Positions 34,653-44,746 of a stretch of DNA of 64,000 nt are shown here, piece after piece; positions within the stretch are counted from its first letter, which is position 1, and every line of letters begins with the position of its first letter. This stretch comes from Loripinus fragilis (Eukaryota; Mollusca; Bivalvia; Lucinida; Lucinidae). The translations under genes were made by a program, and so were the position numbers. The notes beneath the pieces were generated by a model. That model did no database searches, was not told where the DNA came from, and saw only the letters and a list, made by a program, of their open reading frames with translations. The stretch is from assembly GCA_964019695.1 (NCBI GenBank), contig OZ026525.1, positions 65,070,253 to 65,134,252 of the forward strand, given 5' to 3'.

Positions 34653-35209
34653 ATCTTTTTTTAATTATTATATAAGGTTTGTTGTCTTGTTTGTGTGTGA
34701 TTTTACAATTTATACCTATTCGCACTTGTCAAAGTCGCTAGGCTTTATACCGTCGCTTCGTGGCTTCCGAGGCGCGAGGACCACCATCTCCGACTCAGCT
34801 TTGATGGGCGATAACGTTTTGTTTGATATGCCAGTCTCTCTCTATAATTTGATAATAGTGCAAATATAGTGAAACATTCATGGCATCTTCTTCGCGCACT
34901 TATAAAATAACATGCGCAGCAACACGGGTCCTATATAGGGTCCGTGGCAGCAATTTGTCTGGCTTGCGAACTAATAGCATTCATATCAGACATTTTCTAA
35001 AGCCAAGAGAAGTATGCGCAGTGAAAAAGGTGAGCAAAAGCATATTTGAGCATGAAAATCATGAGAGAGATAGAGATACGAACTTTTGCGGACCATTCGA
35101 GGGCTGAACCTACTATCTTTTTCATCATGTTTTTTTTATTTTCTTTGAAACTTTTCTTTGGCTATTTCATGGGCAATCCTTCATTAAGACTGTCCGATAT
35201 CCTTTTTAA

Positions 35210-35278
35210 CATTTGCTTTGGATGCTAAAGAGAACTGTCTCATTGAGACAGTTCTTTTGAGTATCCACACCATATATT
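35210..35278. repeat. ATATGT-type hairpin MITE, CTGTCTC core
   Basis: CTTTGGATGCTAAAGAGAACTGTCTC faces GAGACAGTTCTTTTGAGTATCCACACCATAT. Compensating changes keep the stem (CTGTCTC/GAGACAG against CCGTCTC/GAGACGG elsewhere). Confidence 0.7.
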
Positions 35279-35800
35279 TTGGTCGAGAAATAAGAACACT
35301 GAAAGCTTTAAAATCACAATGCAATATTATTTACATGTATATGCCTAATGGTATCATAAGTTTCACAAATGTTTTCTCTCATTCCCTATCAAAATATAGT
35401 TAGAAGGTAAACATACTTAAATGAACGTTCTCACTTTTTAATCAAAATATTTGTTGTTGGGTACTTAAATGTCCAGGTGAGTTGATTCTTTAAGCCCTTA
35501 AAGTACCCTGAACATTACGTCATGAAAATGATTTTGAAAAAAAAGAGAAAAAAAGCATGCGAGTTCTATGCTCTGATCGTCTGACTATATCGCTTCGACT
35601 GAAGCAGATTCTTTGAGTTATATAGATTTGAATTACAATTCATCGACCAAGCTTCAACTCTTTTTAAAGTATAAGAAATTGTACTTGGTATCAAAGGACA
35701 TTGAAGGCTCACAGTTTCTCATGTGAAGGGCCCATATCGTCTCGATAAGCTTTTGAGCGTGAGATCGTAATTATTGTTTTGCCCATCAGACTGCACATAC

Positions 35801-35869
35801 ACATATGTTGTATGTACTCAAAACAACCGTCTCATTTCGACGATTATTTTGAGTACCCACAACATATGT
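35801..35869. repeat. ATATGT-type hairpin MITE
   Basis: ACATATGTTGTATGTACTC and AAAACAACCGTCTC face GACGATTATTTT and GAGTACCCACAACATATGT. Outer arms intact, core decayed on one side. Confidence 0.75.
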
Positions 35870-36769
35870 TTGGGATTAGAAATATGAAAAATAAGCTTCA
35901 AATTTTCACCCTTTTCTGGAGACCTGGTTGAACGTCAAGGCTCAATTTGGTAGAGTAAGTTGGTAGCTACTTCAAACGTATACAAACTACGTATATGTTT
36001 AATTATACGAAAGCGAACAATATGTCGCGATTTCTAATATTTCTACTCTATCCTAGATCTTAAGCACTTGAAACATAATGAACGAATGGGCCAGCCCATA
36101 CTCAGAAAAGTGAACTTCTTGTGACACCCAATACAGGTGCGTGACTAGCATCCCATCAGTCGTGCTAGAGTTCCAAATTTTCGTTTTGACTTCATCCTCT
36201 AAAATACTTTGTGTATGCGAGCAGCGAAGGCTCTGGCGAGACTGCGCGTCCGCGCAGCCTCGTCTGAGCCTGGCTGCTTGTCGATACGATGAGTAGAAGA
36301 AATCATGTCATTGCCCTGGCTGAGTATAATGTATCAGTCAATCGATCAATTCAATACTTTTAACTTTTTAATGGTAGTGCCTCATTTTTGTCTGCGGTGT
36401 CTTCGATTGATTCATTTTATGCTGTTTTCTGACTTTAAATTATAACATGATTATACGAAAACATACATTGAGACATAAATTTGCACTGTTTTGTGTTTTT
36501 CTTCTGGCAATGTTTGGTGTTTAACATCACTAAACAAAACTCTCAACATAACGGTGCTGTCTCACTGAACCTGTGTCCAGCAAAAGGTACAGGTTGGCAT
36601 GTGCGCCCATCGAAGACTCAGATCAGTCTGCGCATCCTGTATGCAACTTTTTGGGTTGCATAATGTCTTAATGACTGACCAGTAAAATAGGTAGAACAGA
36701 GATACATCTAAGAAACTATCAGAGATTTTCTGTGCCTCGACGTGAGATAACCTGTCTTCGGGGTATGCA

Positions 36770-36930
36770 AACAAGAAAGGCGCAGACCAGCCTGCTCATC
36801 CGCGCAGACTGATCAGCGCCTTTGTTATTCGCTTTTAGGAAAGTATCATATCTAAACTTGCTACAAGCGAAATTTCAATTTTCTAGCTAGTCTCTGTAGT
36901 TTGAGTTTCACTTTGTCAGAAACCCCGAAA
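36770..36930. repeat. dispersed repeat with AAAGGCGCAG / CAGCGCCTTTG palindrome
   Basis: Collinear with 19085-19280: AAAGGCGCAG, GACTGATCAGCGCCTTTGTT, GGAAAGTATCATATCTAAAC, AAATTTCA, AGTCTCTGTAG and AGAAACCCC. Sub-copies of the TGCGCAG segment also occur near 16965, 36235, 43545 and 58785. Confidence 0.55.
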
Positions 36931-36952
36931 GACAGGTTTTGTCGCGACGAGG

Positions 36953-37885
36953 CCCAAAGAACTTCTAGCGATAAGGCGTATATTTTCCCTAGTTGACATG
37001 ATTACAAACACCAAATTTTCAAATTGCCCTAATGTTTTTAAAAATTGTGTAGTTTGGCAGTAAAGTATGCATAGTAGGCAACAAAATACGTTTTAAAGCG
37101 ATTCGCTATTTACAATACGGTGTAAACGTGCACTTTCTACCCCCACCCCTCATTTAACGCCTTTATACTGGGTGCCGTTTAGACCAGATTTTGAGTTAAC
37201 GCATTGCGAATTTTAAAAAAATAAAAGTGCTAAACTGTTAAGGATATAAGTGCTCTTCATTTCCAAAACCTTACCGTATTCCTTCTGCGCATGCGTACAA
37301 AATACACCTAAATTGTGACGTTTGTCATTGGAAAGATGAAACTGGTGTCTTTCAGTTTATTTTTAGATGCTTTGCCCCCCTAGACCCAAGATGCCCTTTG
37401 GACAACGACATGTCGCTATAAACATTTACAACATATGTAAAGGGCATCTTGGGTCTAGGGGGGCAAAGTATCTAAAAATAAACTGAAAGACACCAGTTTC
37501 ATCTTTCCAATGACAAACGTCACACTTTTAGGTGTATTTCGTACGCATGCGCAGAAGGAATACGGTAATGTTTTGGAAATGAAGAGCACTTATATCCTTA
37601 ACATTTTAGCACTTTTATTTTTTTTTAAATTCGCAATGCATTTACTCAAAATCTGGTCTAAACGGCACCCAGTATAAAGGCGTTAAATGAGGGGTGGGGT
37701 AGAAAGTGCACGTTTACACGATATTGTAAATGGTGAATCGCTTTGAAACATATTTTGTTGCCTACTATGCATATTTTACTGCCAAACTACACCAATTTCA
37801 AAAACATTAGGGCAATTTGAAAATTTGGTGTTTGTAATCATGTCAACTAGGGAAAATGTACGCCTTATCGCTAGATGTTCTTTGT
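36953..37885. repeat. 0.93 kb inverted repeat, arms about 445 bases, 39-base loop
   Basis: The left arm (36953-37399) and right arm (37439-37885) are near-identical reverse complements: AAAGAACTTCTAGCGATAAG against CTTATCGCTAGATGTTCTTT at the outer tips, and GGGCAAAGTATC / GATGCTTTGCCC near the loop. I noticed only scattered mismatches (roughly 5-7 percent by eye). Loop 37400-37438. No ORF in the arms. The right arm stops 21 bases from the donor of the 37906 exon. Could be a foldback transposon or an inverted duplication; transcription through it would give a long hairpin RNA. Confidence 0.85.
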
Positions 37886-37905
37886 AGGGGATAAAATATA
37901 CATAC

Positions 37906-39017
37906 CAAAAAGCTGATCGTAGTTTGCTGTAATACGCCTCGTTTTCCATGCTTCGCCTCGACAGATTGGACTGGGAAGTAGCAGGCCGCTGACACACATC
38001 CCCTACCGTGTTGACAAACCTATAATGCTCAATGTACTGCTTCGAGTCGTTGTAATGTTGAAAATTGAACGTATCCTCTCTATCCAAAATCATTTGACCA
38101 GTTAATCTAGAAAATGCAGTTTCAGATGAAACTCGGTGATGTTTTCGTCTTTTTCCGCTTTTCGATTTCGATATTTTTGGTGGTGTTTCCCACCCACTAA
38201 CAGATTCGTCAAATATGTTTTGGTTTGCACATATACACATATCCTTTCCTGCGTTATTGGTTGGAAATGCTAACGAATCTAATAGTTGTTCCGATTGTTT
38301 AGAAGCAAATGTGCATGCTTTAATATCTTTCCCTTCAAGAAACTGAACTGCCAAAGTTCTGCAGAAATTTGCCCTGAATTCGTTGAAGTTATACTTTGGT
38401 TCCGATTCTAGTGGAGGCGGTGACATTATTGGTACATCTACCTCGTCGTCCTGTTGACTGGCCCTAATAGGGTGATACACCCGAGCATCATAGCAATCTA
38501 TAACCTCACTAGTTAGTTTTTCACATTGTTCTTGACTTAAATTTTCAAGCATTTCTTTGGATAGTCTGCTCTTTAATCGTCGTTTGCCACTTCTTACTCT
38601 TATTCGTGGACTGTCATTAGAAGCGCTTGAATAACAGTTATTCTGTCTAGCGTCATCGAGTGAAGCACTGGACTCAATCCTAATATTATGCCGATCCTTT
38701 TTATTACGCTTCTTTCTGTCTAAGTATTTATCTACGTGATATCTGTCTTGATTCGGTTTATTTTCCTGCACATCAGAGTTTTGTCGTGTCAGAGAGCTAT
38801 CGGGCCTACTTTTGCACACTTCTGTTGATTCATAAACTATTATTGCGTTTGCGTTATCGACATTGCTACTGTCCTCATCTGAACTGCCATTCATTTCAAT
38901 GATCTCGTCCATCCCACCAACACGGTCCATCGATTCCATGAACATTTGGATGCGATTGGCTGTCTCCTCTGCCAAAGAGACTGGGGCGATTAGATCTGAC
39001 ATTGGTATTTCTGGCAT
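37906..39017 (-). CDS. first coding exon of the 687-residue unrecognised protein
   Basis: The minus-strand open frame begins ATGCCAGAAATACC at 39017 and runs 370 codons plus two bases to a strong donor (TTTTTG|GTATGTATAT at 37906). The raw frame reads on to 37776, but that tail lies in the foldback repeat and is taken as intron. The protein is hydrophilic. It has an acidic, serine-rich N-terminal part (residues about 36-60), basic clusters near 100-110 (DRKKRNKKDRH), 138-152 (RVRSGKRRLKSR) and 283-294 (KSGKRRKHHR) that could be nuclear-localisation-like, a more conserved-looking stretch near 195-245 (EPKYNFNEFRANFCRTLAVQ), and FNFQHYNDSKQYIEHYRF near 320-340. No signal peptide, membrane span or family was recognised. 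Joined to 12284-12228 and 10006-9112 it totals 2064 bases, exactly 688 codons with stop. An alternative start is the methionine at codon 6. Confidence 0.65.
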
Positions 39018-39336
39018 TGATTATACTAACACATACACAATCAAATACATGAGCCTTTTATTCCAGAGTTTCAAACGCTACTTTGGCAGTAAAGTAAATA
39101 TTAACCTGCTTTTTCGATAGTCACGAAAATACATACGAGCATAATTGTAAGTTGATTAATCTTATTTGCTTTCATTTCATATAAACTGTATCATCTATGG
39201 ATTGGTGTTATTCCTTTTTGTGTATTCCAGTTTTCTACTCAAAGAATGAAACATCAAAGTGGTCTATTGTATTCTACCATCGATCCTTTAAAACGTCTTA
39301 CGGATTCTTCCAGCTCTGAAATATCAAAAATATGAA

Positions 39337-39795
39337 CTTACAACCAAGCAACCACCAAGTTAGCATTTCATTCCAATGAAACGTCTTAAGATAAACTGTC
39401 AATTATGATAATACAAAATTGGCTATCTATTATTGTCATCCAGGTGCATGCCAAACTTCACAAAAACTTCTTTATTTCTACATGCTCATTACACTGAAAC
39501 ATAAAAAGTAGTTGAGAAGTTTGTGAAAAAACATGTTTTATGGTAAAAAAACACTCATTTATTGAATGGACATATGTTGTAGGTGCACATTGGAATTGCC
39601 TCTATGAGGCAATTCCAATGTGTACCAACAACATATGTTACTGAAACTAAGGAAACCTATCTTGAAATATACACTAAACAAGCATCATACATGTCCATTG
39701 GCTTTCCTCTTTTAAGCATCTCTATCTGCCTGTCACTACATTTGTATATAGCAAATTATATTTACATGCCAAATTTGATTTCATGAACTAAGTTC
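39337..39795. mobile_element. dispersed repeat carrying an intact ATATGT hairpin (empty site)
   Basis: 39337-39569 matches 52059-52263 (AACCACCAAGTTAGCA, CCAATGAAACGTCT, TTGTCATCCAGGTG, CATTTCTACATGCTCATT-like text and CTCATTTATTGAA). The segment 39639-39795 matches 56846-57020 (TTACTGAAA.TAAGGAA, CATGTCCATTG.CTTT). Between them lies a 69-base perfect-looking hairpin (39570-39638) with arms ACATATGTTGT.GGTGCACATT and core GGAATTGCCTC / GAGGCAATTCC. This copy lacks the 4.5 kb insertion present at 52264. Confidence 0.75.
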
Positions 39796-40553
39796 GGATA
39801 TATATCGCATTATAATGTAACCGTATGGTGAGAAAAGTACTGAAAGTGTTCTATCGATTTGCATTTAAATCTATTTCCATGACCACGATGGTCACTTTAT
39901 TGAGATGTATACAGGTACATGTAAAGAACGACCTAATCAGATAGTGTATAATAGATCGCTCCGACTGATCAAGGTTTACGATTAGATCATGATACAAATA
40001 TGTATACATTTTTCTTTTCTGAAAATGCGAACGTAGATTGGTAACTAAAACAATAGAGTAATGCGATATCCAAACTTACTAGAAAGTTCTGAATGAAAAC
40101 GCACTGTCCCGGAAGACTCGCATTGCTGTCGTTGTCAATAGAATTAAACAATTTCATGACTAAATTCAACTCAAAGTGAACAGGGACGATTGATCAGACC
40201 GAATGATTCGCAGTCTGATCAGTATTTACTGTTCATTGATTTGCCTTGATGTAATCGCCAGTCACATAGAACCGTTGAATAGCTCTGATGTTAAACTGAA
40301 ATGAGGATTTTGAACTGTCTGCATGTTTCCCATTGGTACTTTTTTTCTGAAACACAACAATGACAGCGTAATAAACATATTTACTTTTAATTTTACAACA
40401 ATTAAGACAAAAGAAATATGATATCATAATCTGATCTATTGAGTTATAACGAATGGCTGAATCGCGGGCACTGTTAATAAAGCACCATGAAATTAAATGG
40501 CAGGTAGTTTCCAGTCTTTTAACATAATTTGCTATACTCGTATATACGGTGAC

Positions 40554-40781
40554 TACTGTAAATTCGGAAATTTTCGCGACAATTTTATTTTCGCGAATAA
40601 CGTGAAAAAAGACACATTTGCGACGAAAACCTAATCGCGAACAGGTCATGGTTTGCCCTTTTCAGTAAACGACAGAGTGATATCGCCAATTTGCGAGGGT
40701 TTGATTTTCATGAAGCTTCGCATATGCGAAGTTTTGCGAAAATTAAACTCTCGCGAAATTTCAAGTTCCGAATTTACAGTA
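40554..40781. mobile_element. mariner-like MITE with TACTGTAAATTCGG ends
   Basis: TACTGTAAATTCGGAAATTT then TCGCGA faces TCGCGAAATTTCAAGTT and CCGAATTTACAGTA. Interior rich in TTCGCGA/TTTGCGA and a CATATGCGAAG stem. TA at both tips. A minus-strand open frame overlapping it (to 40649) is a by-product. Confidence 0.75.
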
Positions 40782-40811
40782 ATGCCCACTTTTTACGAAG
40801 CCATGGTTCAT

Positions 40812-41016
40812 GGTATTTTGCTTGGTTGTTTGAGTTAATGTTTTACGTCCCAGACAACACTTTTCAGTCATGTCGAATATTTCATGGGTAAAATCTGTTC
40901 TTAGCAGAGAATAGTGTCTTTTTAAAGGACACGACTCAGTACCTACGGCGAGGCATTAACCAGCGAACCCTCGATCTCAAGTCAAGCATTCTACCACTGA
41001 GCCACCGTGCTCCTTT
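40812..41016 (-). mobile_element. tRNA-derived SINE (family A relative), minus orientation
   Basis: On minus: GGAGCACGGTGGCTCAGTGG, AGAATGCTTGACTTGAGATC, GAGGGTTCGCTGG. The body is diverged and the 3' tail is GGGACGTAAAACATTAACTC then CAAACAA. TGGTTCAT flanks at 40804-40811 and 41016-41023 look like a short target duplication. Confidence 0.65.
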
Positions 41017-41269
41017 GGTTCATTGCCTGGTCCGCGGTCTGATGAAAACAGGTCGTGCAGTTTCAGGGCACTTTGTCCTTTGTAATGCATTATTTCCATA
41101 GGGTAGTATGAGTAAATCTTATCTTAAACATGTTAAGCACCAAATATTATTTTCTCATAGACTTGACCTTTTTAAACCAAATGGAGTATGCAATCCAATA
41201 GGATTTCTTTCTTTTGGTACAATCCAGTATTCATTTTACGGGGTTGCAGGTCACATTATGTATTCACTT

Positions 41270-41935
41270 TTAGGAAACTAGAATACATATTATTTTTACC
41301 TGATCATACGTACATGTATTTCCACAATATTTATAAGAACGTAATGTACCTTCTTTTACCTGTACATACGTATACTCTCACTTTAATAGAACAGGATGCA
41401 CTCCATACATATATCCTCAATATTATGTAAACATAATGAACCCTCAATTCATCTGACCATACATGTACATATACTCTCATTATTATGAAAACGAAATGCA
41501 TCTCTTTTCACCTTATCATACCCAATTCCTCAATATCATGAAAAATAATTCACCTTCTTTTCACCTAACCGTACCTATATCCTCAATATTATGAAAACGA
41601 AATGCACCTTCTTTTCACATAACTGTACATATACAAATGTACCTTAAATATTATGAAAAAGAAACGCACCTTTTTTCACCTTACCATACCTGTATCCTCA
41701 AATATCATGAAAAAATATAATGCACCTTCCTATCACCTGATCGTACCCATATCCTCAATATTACGAAAAGATAATGCACCTTCTTTTCACATAACCATAC
41801 ACATATCCTCAATATTATGAAAATATAATGCACCTTCTTTTCATATGACCATACATGAACATACATGTAAACCCTCAATATTATGAATACGAAATGCACC
41901 TTCTTCTCACATAACTATACCTATCATGAAATTAT
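41270..41935. repeat. satellite-like tandem array, unit about 55-65 bases
   Basis: The consensus phrase CCTCAATATTATGAAAA then GAAATGCACCTTCTTTTCACAT and AACCATACATAT recurs about ten times with indels. One later unit lies at 42120-42180, after a 185-base interruption containing a SINE tail. Where units are 60 bases long the minus frame stays open (repeating KKVHYIFIILRI), giving an artefactual 64-residue ORF. Confidence 0.8.
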
Positions 41936-42031
41936 TTTACGGTCATTCTCCTCCTTCCGCTGATTCAAGAAGGGTTGATATCAGTTACAAGCGAAAGTAT
42001 GTGCACTACGTCAAACTTGCTAGGAAAAAGT

Positions 42032-42097
42032 GTGGTTAGGTTAACATGACCATAGCTCTGTTGACTGCGGCGTAAAACTTCAAACCAAACAAAAACA
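42032..42097 (+). mobile_element. SINE 3' fragment
   Basis: TGGTTAGGTTAACATGACCATAGCTCTGTTGACTG and CGTAAAACTTCAAACCAAAC match the nested fragment at 4378-4465. It interrupts the satellite array. Confidence 0.6.
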
Positions 42098-42317
42098 TGC
42101 CTTATGCTCGACAGCATGAAAAAAATGTGCCTTCTTTTCACATAACACCATACCCTATATCCTCAATATTAGGAAAGCAAGATATATTGTGTTTGTATTA
42201 TATCTGATGGCTCCTATACGGGACAATCAGAGGGAAAACGGCAAAGTAATATGTGTATTTACATGCCTAAAAATAAAAGCGCATAGTCGAAATTATTTTT
42301 CTGATTATTCAAATGAA

Positions 42318-42387
42318 ACATATGTTGTGGGTACTCAAAAGAACCGTCTCTATGGAGACGGTTCTTTTGTGCACCCAAATCATATGT
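42318..42387. repeat. ATATGT-type hairpin MITE, CCGTCTC core, near perfect
   Basis: ACATATGTTGTGGGTACTC and AAAAGAACCGTCTC face GAGACGGTTCTTTT and GTGCACCCAAATCATATGT around a 4-base loop. First of two copies in direct succession. Confidence 0.85.
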
Positions 42388-42390
42388 AAA

Positions 42391-42460
42391 ACATATGATG
42401 TGGGTACTCAAAAGAACCGTCTCAATGGAGACGGTTCTTTTTAGCACCCAAATCATATGT
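42391..42460. repeat. ATATGT-type hairpin MITE, second tandem copy
   Basis: ACATATGATGTGGGTACTC and AAAAGAACCGTCTC face GAGACGGTTCTTTT and AGCACCCAAATCATATGT. Three bases separate it from the first copy. Side-by-side copies suggest duplication or insertion of the element next to itself. Confidence 0.85.
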
Positions 42461-42787
42461 TAAAACTAATGGTTAAGAGAATATTCATACTTTTAAAATA
42501 TCTTTTTTAATTATCTGGACCCATGAGTGTCTACTACAAAAAAAAAAACGATAGTTTATGTATGCTCCGCTATATGCGACTGAGCTAGATATCTCGTTTT
42601 TTTGTTACGGAGCGTTCATCAACACACATACTTTGTATTACTTGATTTTTCGCTTACTGTAAAGGCGGCGCCTCATGAATGCGTAATTAGGACTAGTCAA
42701 CCCTAGGCATAGGTAACAGCTGAAAAGGAGACGTGGTTTTATTCAAAAGTAACTGTATCATATTGTGCCACAACCTCAGTCATTATT

Positions 42788-42988
42788 TAGTCCTTAAAAC
42801 GCCAGCAAAATAACTGCATCTGAAAATGTCTATTTAACATAAGCAGGGAGGCAAACATTGTGGACCCAGATCAGACTGCTCCTACAGGAGCAGTCTGATC
42901 TGGATCCACACAGTTTATCTCGGAGGCTTCAAATAGTTTAGTGGACGACAAAAAACTTACATTTTGTGATTATGCGCTTTAAGGGTTA
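42788..42988. mobile_element. CCTTAAA/GCGCTTTAAGG-ended MITE with CAAACAG-type core
   Basis: Ends AGTCCTTAAAACGCC and GCGCTTTAAGGGTTAA are inverted. The core 42852-42915 is CAAACATTGTGGACCCAGATC facing GATCTGGATCCACACAGTTTA. Same layout as 29743. Confidence 0.65.
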
Positions 42989-43220
42989 AGAAATGTGAGT
43001 TCAGTGCGTATACGGTCAGGATTTTCATGAAATGCACGCACGTTTGCGCGCCTCAAAAAGCTTATTAACTCTTTACCAAATTATAAATAAAACCTGATTT
43101 CCCTTCCTTAGCAGATGAAATAGCCGAACCACACCCAGATATGAATATTAAAGTTGCCGCCTTTACAGTCAGCGAAAAGTCAAGTAATATGTGAAAGTAG
43201 TGAATTCTAAGGCGAGTTTA

Positions 43221-43525
43221 CATGCGCGGATCCAGAAAGTTTTGTCAGAGGGGGTCCAACTTTGACAACGTTTTATTTTCTTTTTGTTTAATGAGGGGAG
43301 GAAGGCTCCAAACACCACTATTAGCGGCCCATCATGGCCTGCCAGCGAAACGCCATTTAAATGGCGTTTCGCTGGCGGGCCGATAATGGCCCAACATTGA
43401 TGCTGGATTGGTAGCTTTGCATTATAAGGGGGTCCGAACCAGTATTGCTTATGAACAAATATTTTTGTAATTTTCCAGGGAGGGGGGGGGTACGGACCCC
43501 CTGCCCCCCTCTGGATCCGCACATG
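43221..43525. mobile_element. GGATCCGC-ended MITE
   Basis: CATGCGCGGATCCAG and CTGGATCCGCACATG are inverted ends. Sub-terminal AGGGGGTCC / GGACCCCCT, and a central palindrome AACGCCATTTAAATGGCGTT at 43349-43368. Fragments of the same family lie near 17400, 18035 and 46310. End type resembles hAT-like MITEs (recollection). Confidence 0.7.
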
Positions 43526-44636
43526 GCTTGTGCTGATGTACAGGCTCGTCTGAGCAATTGCTGGTCACCGATGCGATAAGTACCAATAGCAGATGGCTGG
43601 CTAATTTGTACTTTATAAAATATTCAGATCATCTTCATAATAACAAGTACAGTCCAACTAAGCCTATACGCTTGGGAACACAAGGTGCGCACTAAGTCAT
43701 CGAACGATTGAATCTATGACGCTCTGAACAACTCAATAACACTGGTTCGCTAGTTTCGAATGATTGCCACGCACGTTTTATAGGGAATGAAAAAATGTGG
43801 TTTTCGTGCTTGACGTGTAAAATTTCACTGTTTTTGTCAAAAAAGAAAAGTGTTTTGAGATGAGTGAATTTTTATTGAATAGCATTAAAAAACCAATGTA
43901 ATAAAATGTAAACACTTTCATTTCGTTTTATGACGATCTAGGTTGGGGGTACAACTGTCGCTGAACATAAAACGTTTAACCTTTTAATCGTTTGATCGAT
44001 AGTCGGGGATTTCAGTGCTACAACACAGTTTTCAGAGATTTTATGTGCCCCGCCACTTATTTTTGTATTTTACTAAATGAGCTTTCATGAAACGAGTCTT
44101 AAAACACACAAAAATAACAAGATACATTTGTGGGCGCCTTGCATTTACGCACTTTTTGAATTAGGGATGATATCTTTTGCGCACTTTTTCAGCATTTACC
44201 GTAGCATGTGATGTGCCGTCATATTTAAAAGACGTAATTTAACCCTTGAACCTACCACCATTCACATAGACTTTGAAGTAGCTATGCATATAGTGCTAAA
44301 GAATGCTCAATGCATCTTTATAAACGAGTTATAACTTGCTGTAATGCCTTTCAACAAGCTTAATGGCTCCTAATCAATTTTAATGCAATAAGCTTCGAAC
44401 ATCAAATCATTCGTCGGAAGTGACACTGATGTTGTGATTGACAGCCACACCTGAGTTGCACGTGCAAAACAAGCTTCTTGTTTGTTCCGTGTTAACACTG
44501 GCTGGTCCGCTTTTCCGTTTTGCACTCCAACAAAACCGTTGATACGATTAAATATTAAATAAAAAATTGTTTTATCTCCTAAATTATAAATAATTTCTAA
44601 ATTATTTATTTATATTAAAAATGTAAATTAAAGCAA

Positions 44637-44746
44637 TCAATTCGATTTTTGGAAGGTACATGGAATCATGAATACGAAGGTCTTCACTTACTTTGCAAGA
44701 GACCCGAAGTATTCATGATTCCATGAACCTTCCAAAAATCGAATTC
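44637..44746. repeat. hairpin repeat, 38-base arms
   Basis: AATTCGATTTTTGGAAGG and TACATGGAATCATGAATAC are mirrored by GTATTCATGATTCCATGAA and CCTTCCAAAAATCGAATTC. Loop about 33 bases with its own CGAAGGTCTT/GACCCGAAG symmetry. Confidence 0.75.

Larger units (their letters stand above)
12285..37905 (-). other. proposed 25.6 kb intron of the unrecognised gene
   Basis: If the exons at 37906 and 12228 belong to one gene, everything between is intron, and it contains only mobile elements and simple repeats that I can identify. Stretches of over 300 bases without a named feature (for example 13005-13968, 14200-14848, 15470-16166, 16400-17400, 20860-21058, 21860-22560, 22800-23680, 26030-28380, 34650-35200) are AT-rich, with no supported exon, and hold diffuse copies of the same repeat families. 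Confidence 0.45.

Noticed and set aside
37776..37905. Downstream extension of the 37906 exon
   Set aside because: It passes a strong donor and enters the inverted repeat arm.
40233..40649. 138-codon minus-strand frame
   Set aside because: Its 5' end lies in the TACTGTAAATTCGG MITE and the rest has no recognisable composition or splice sites.
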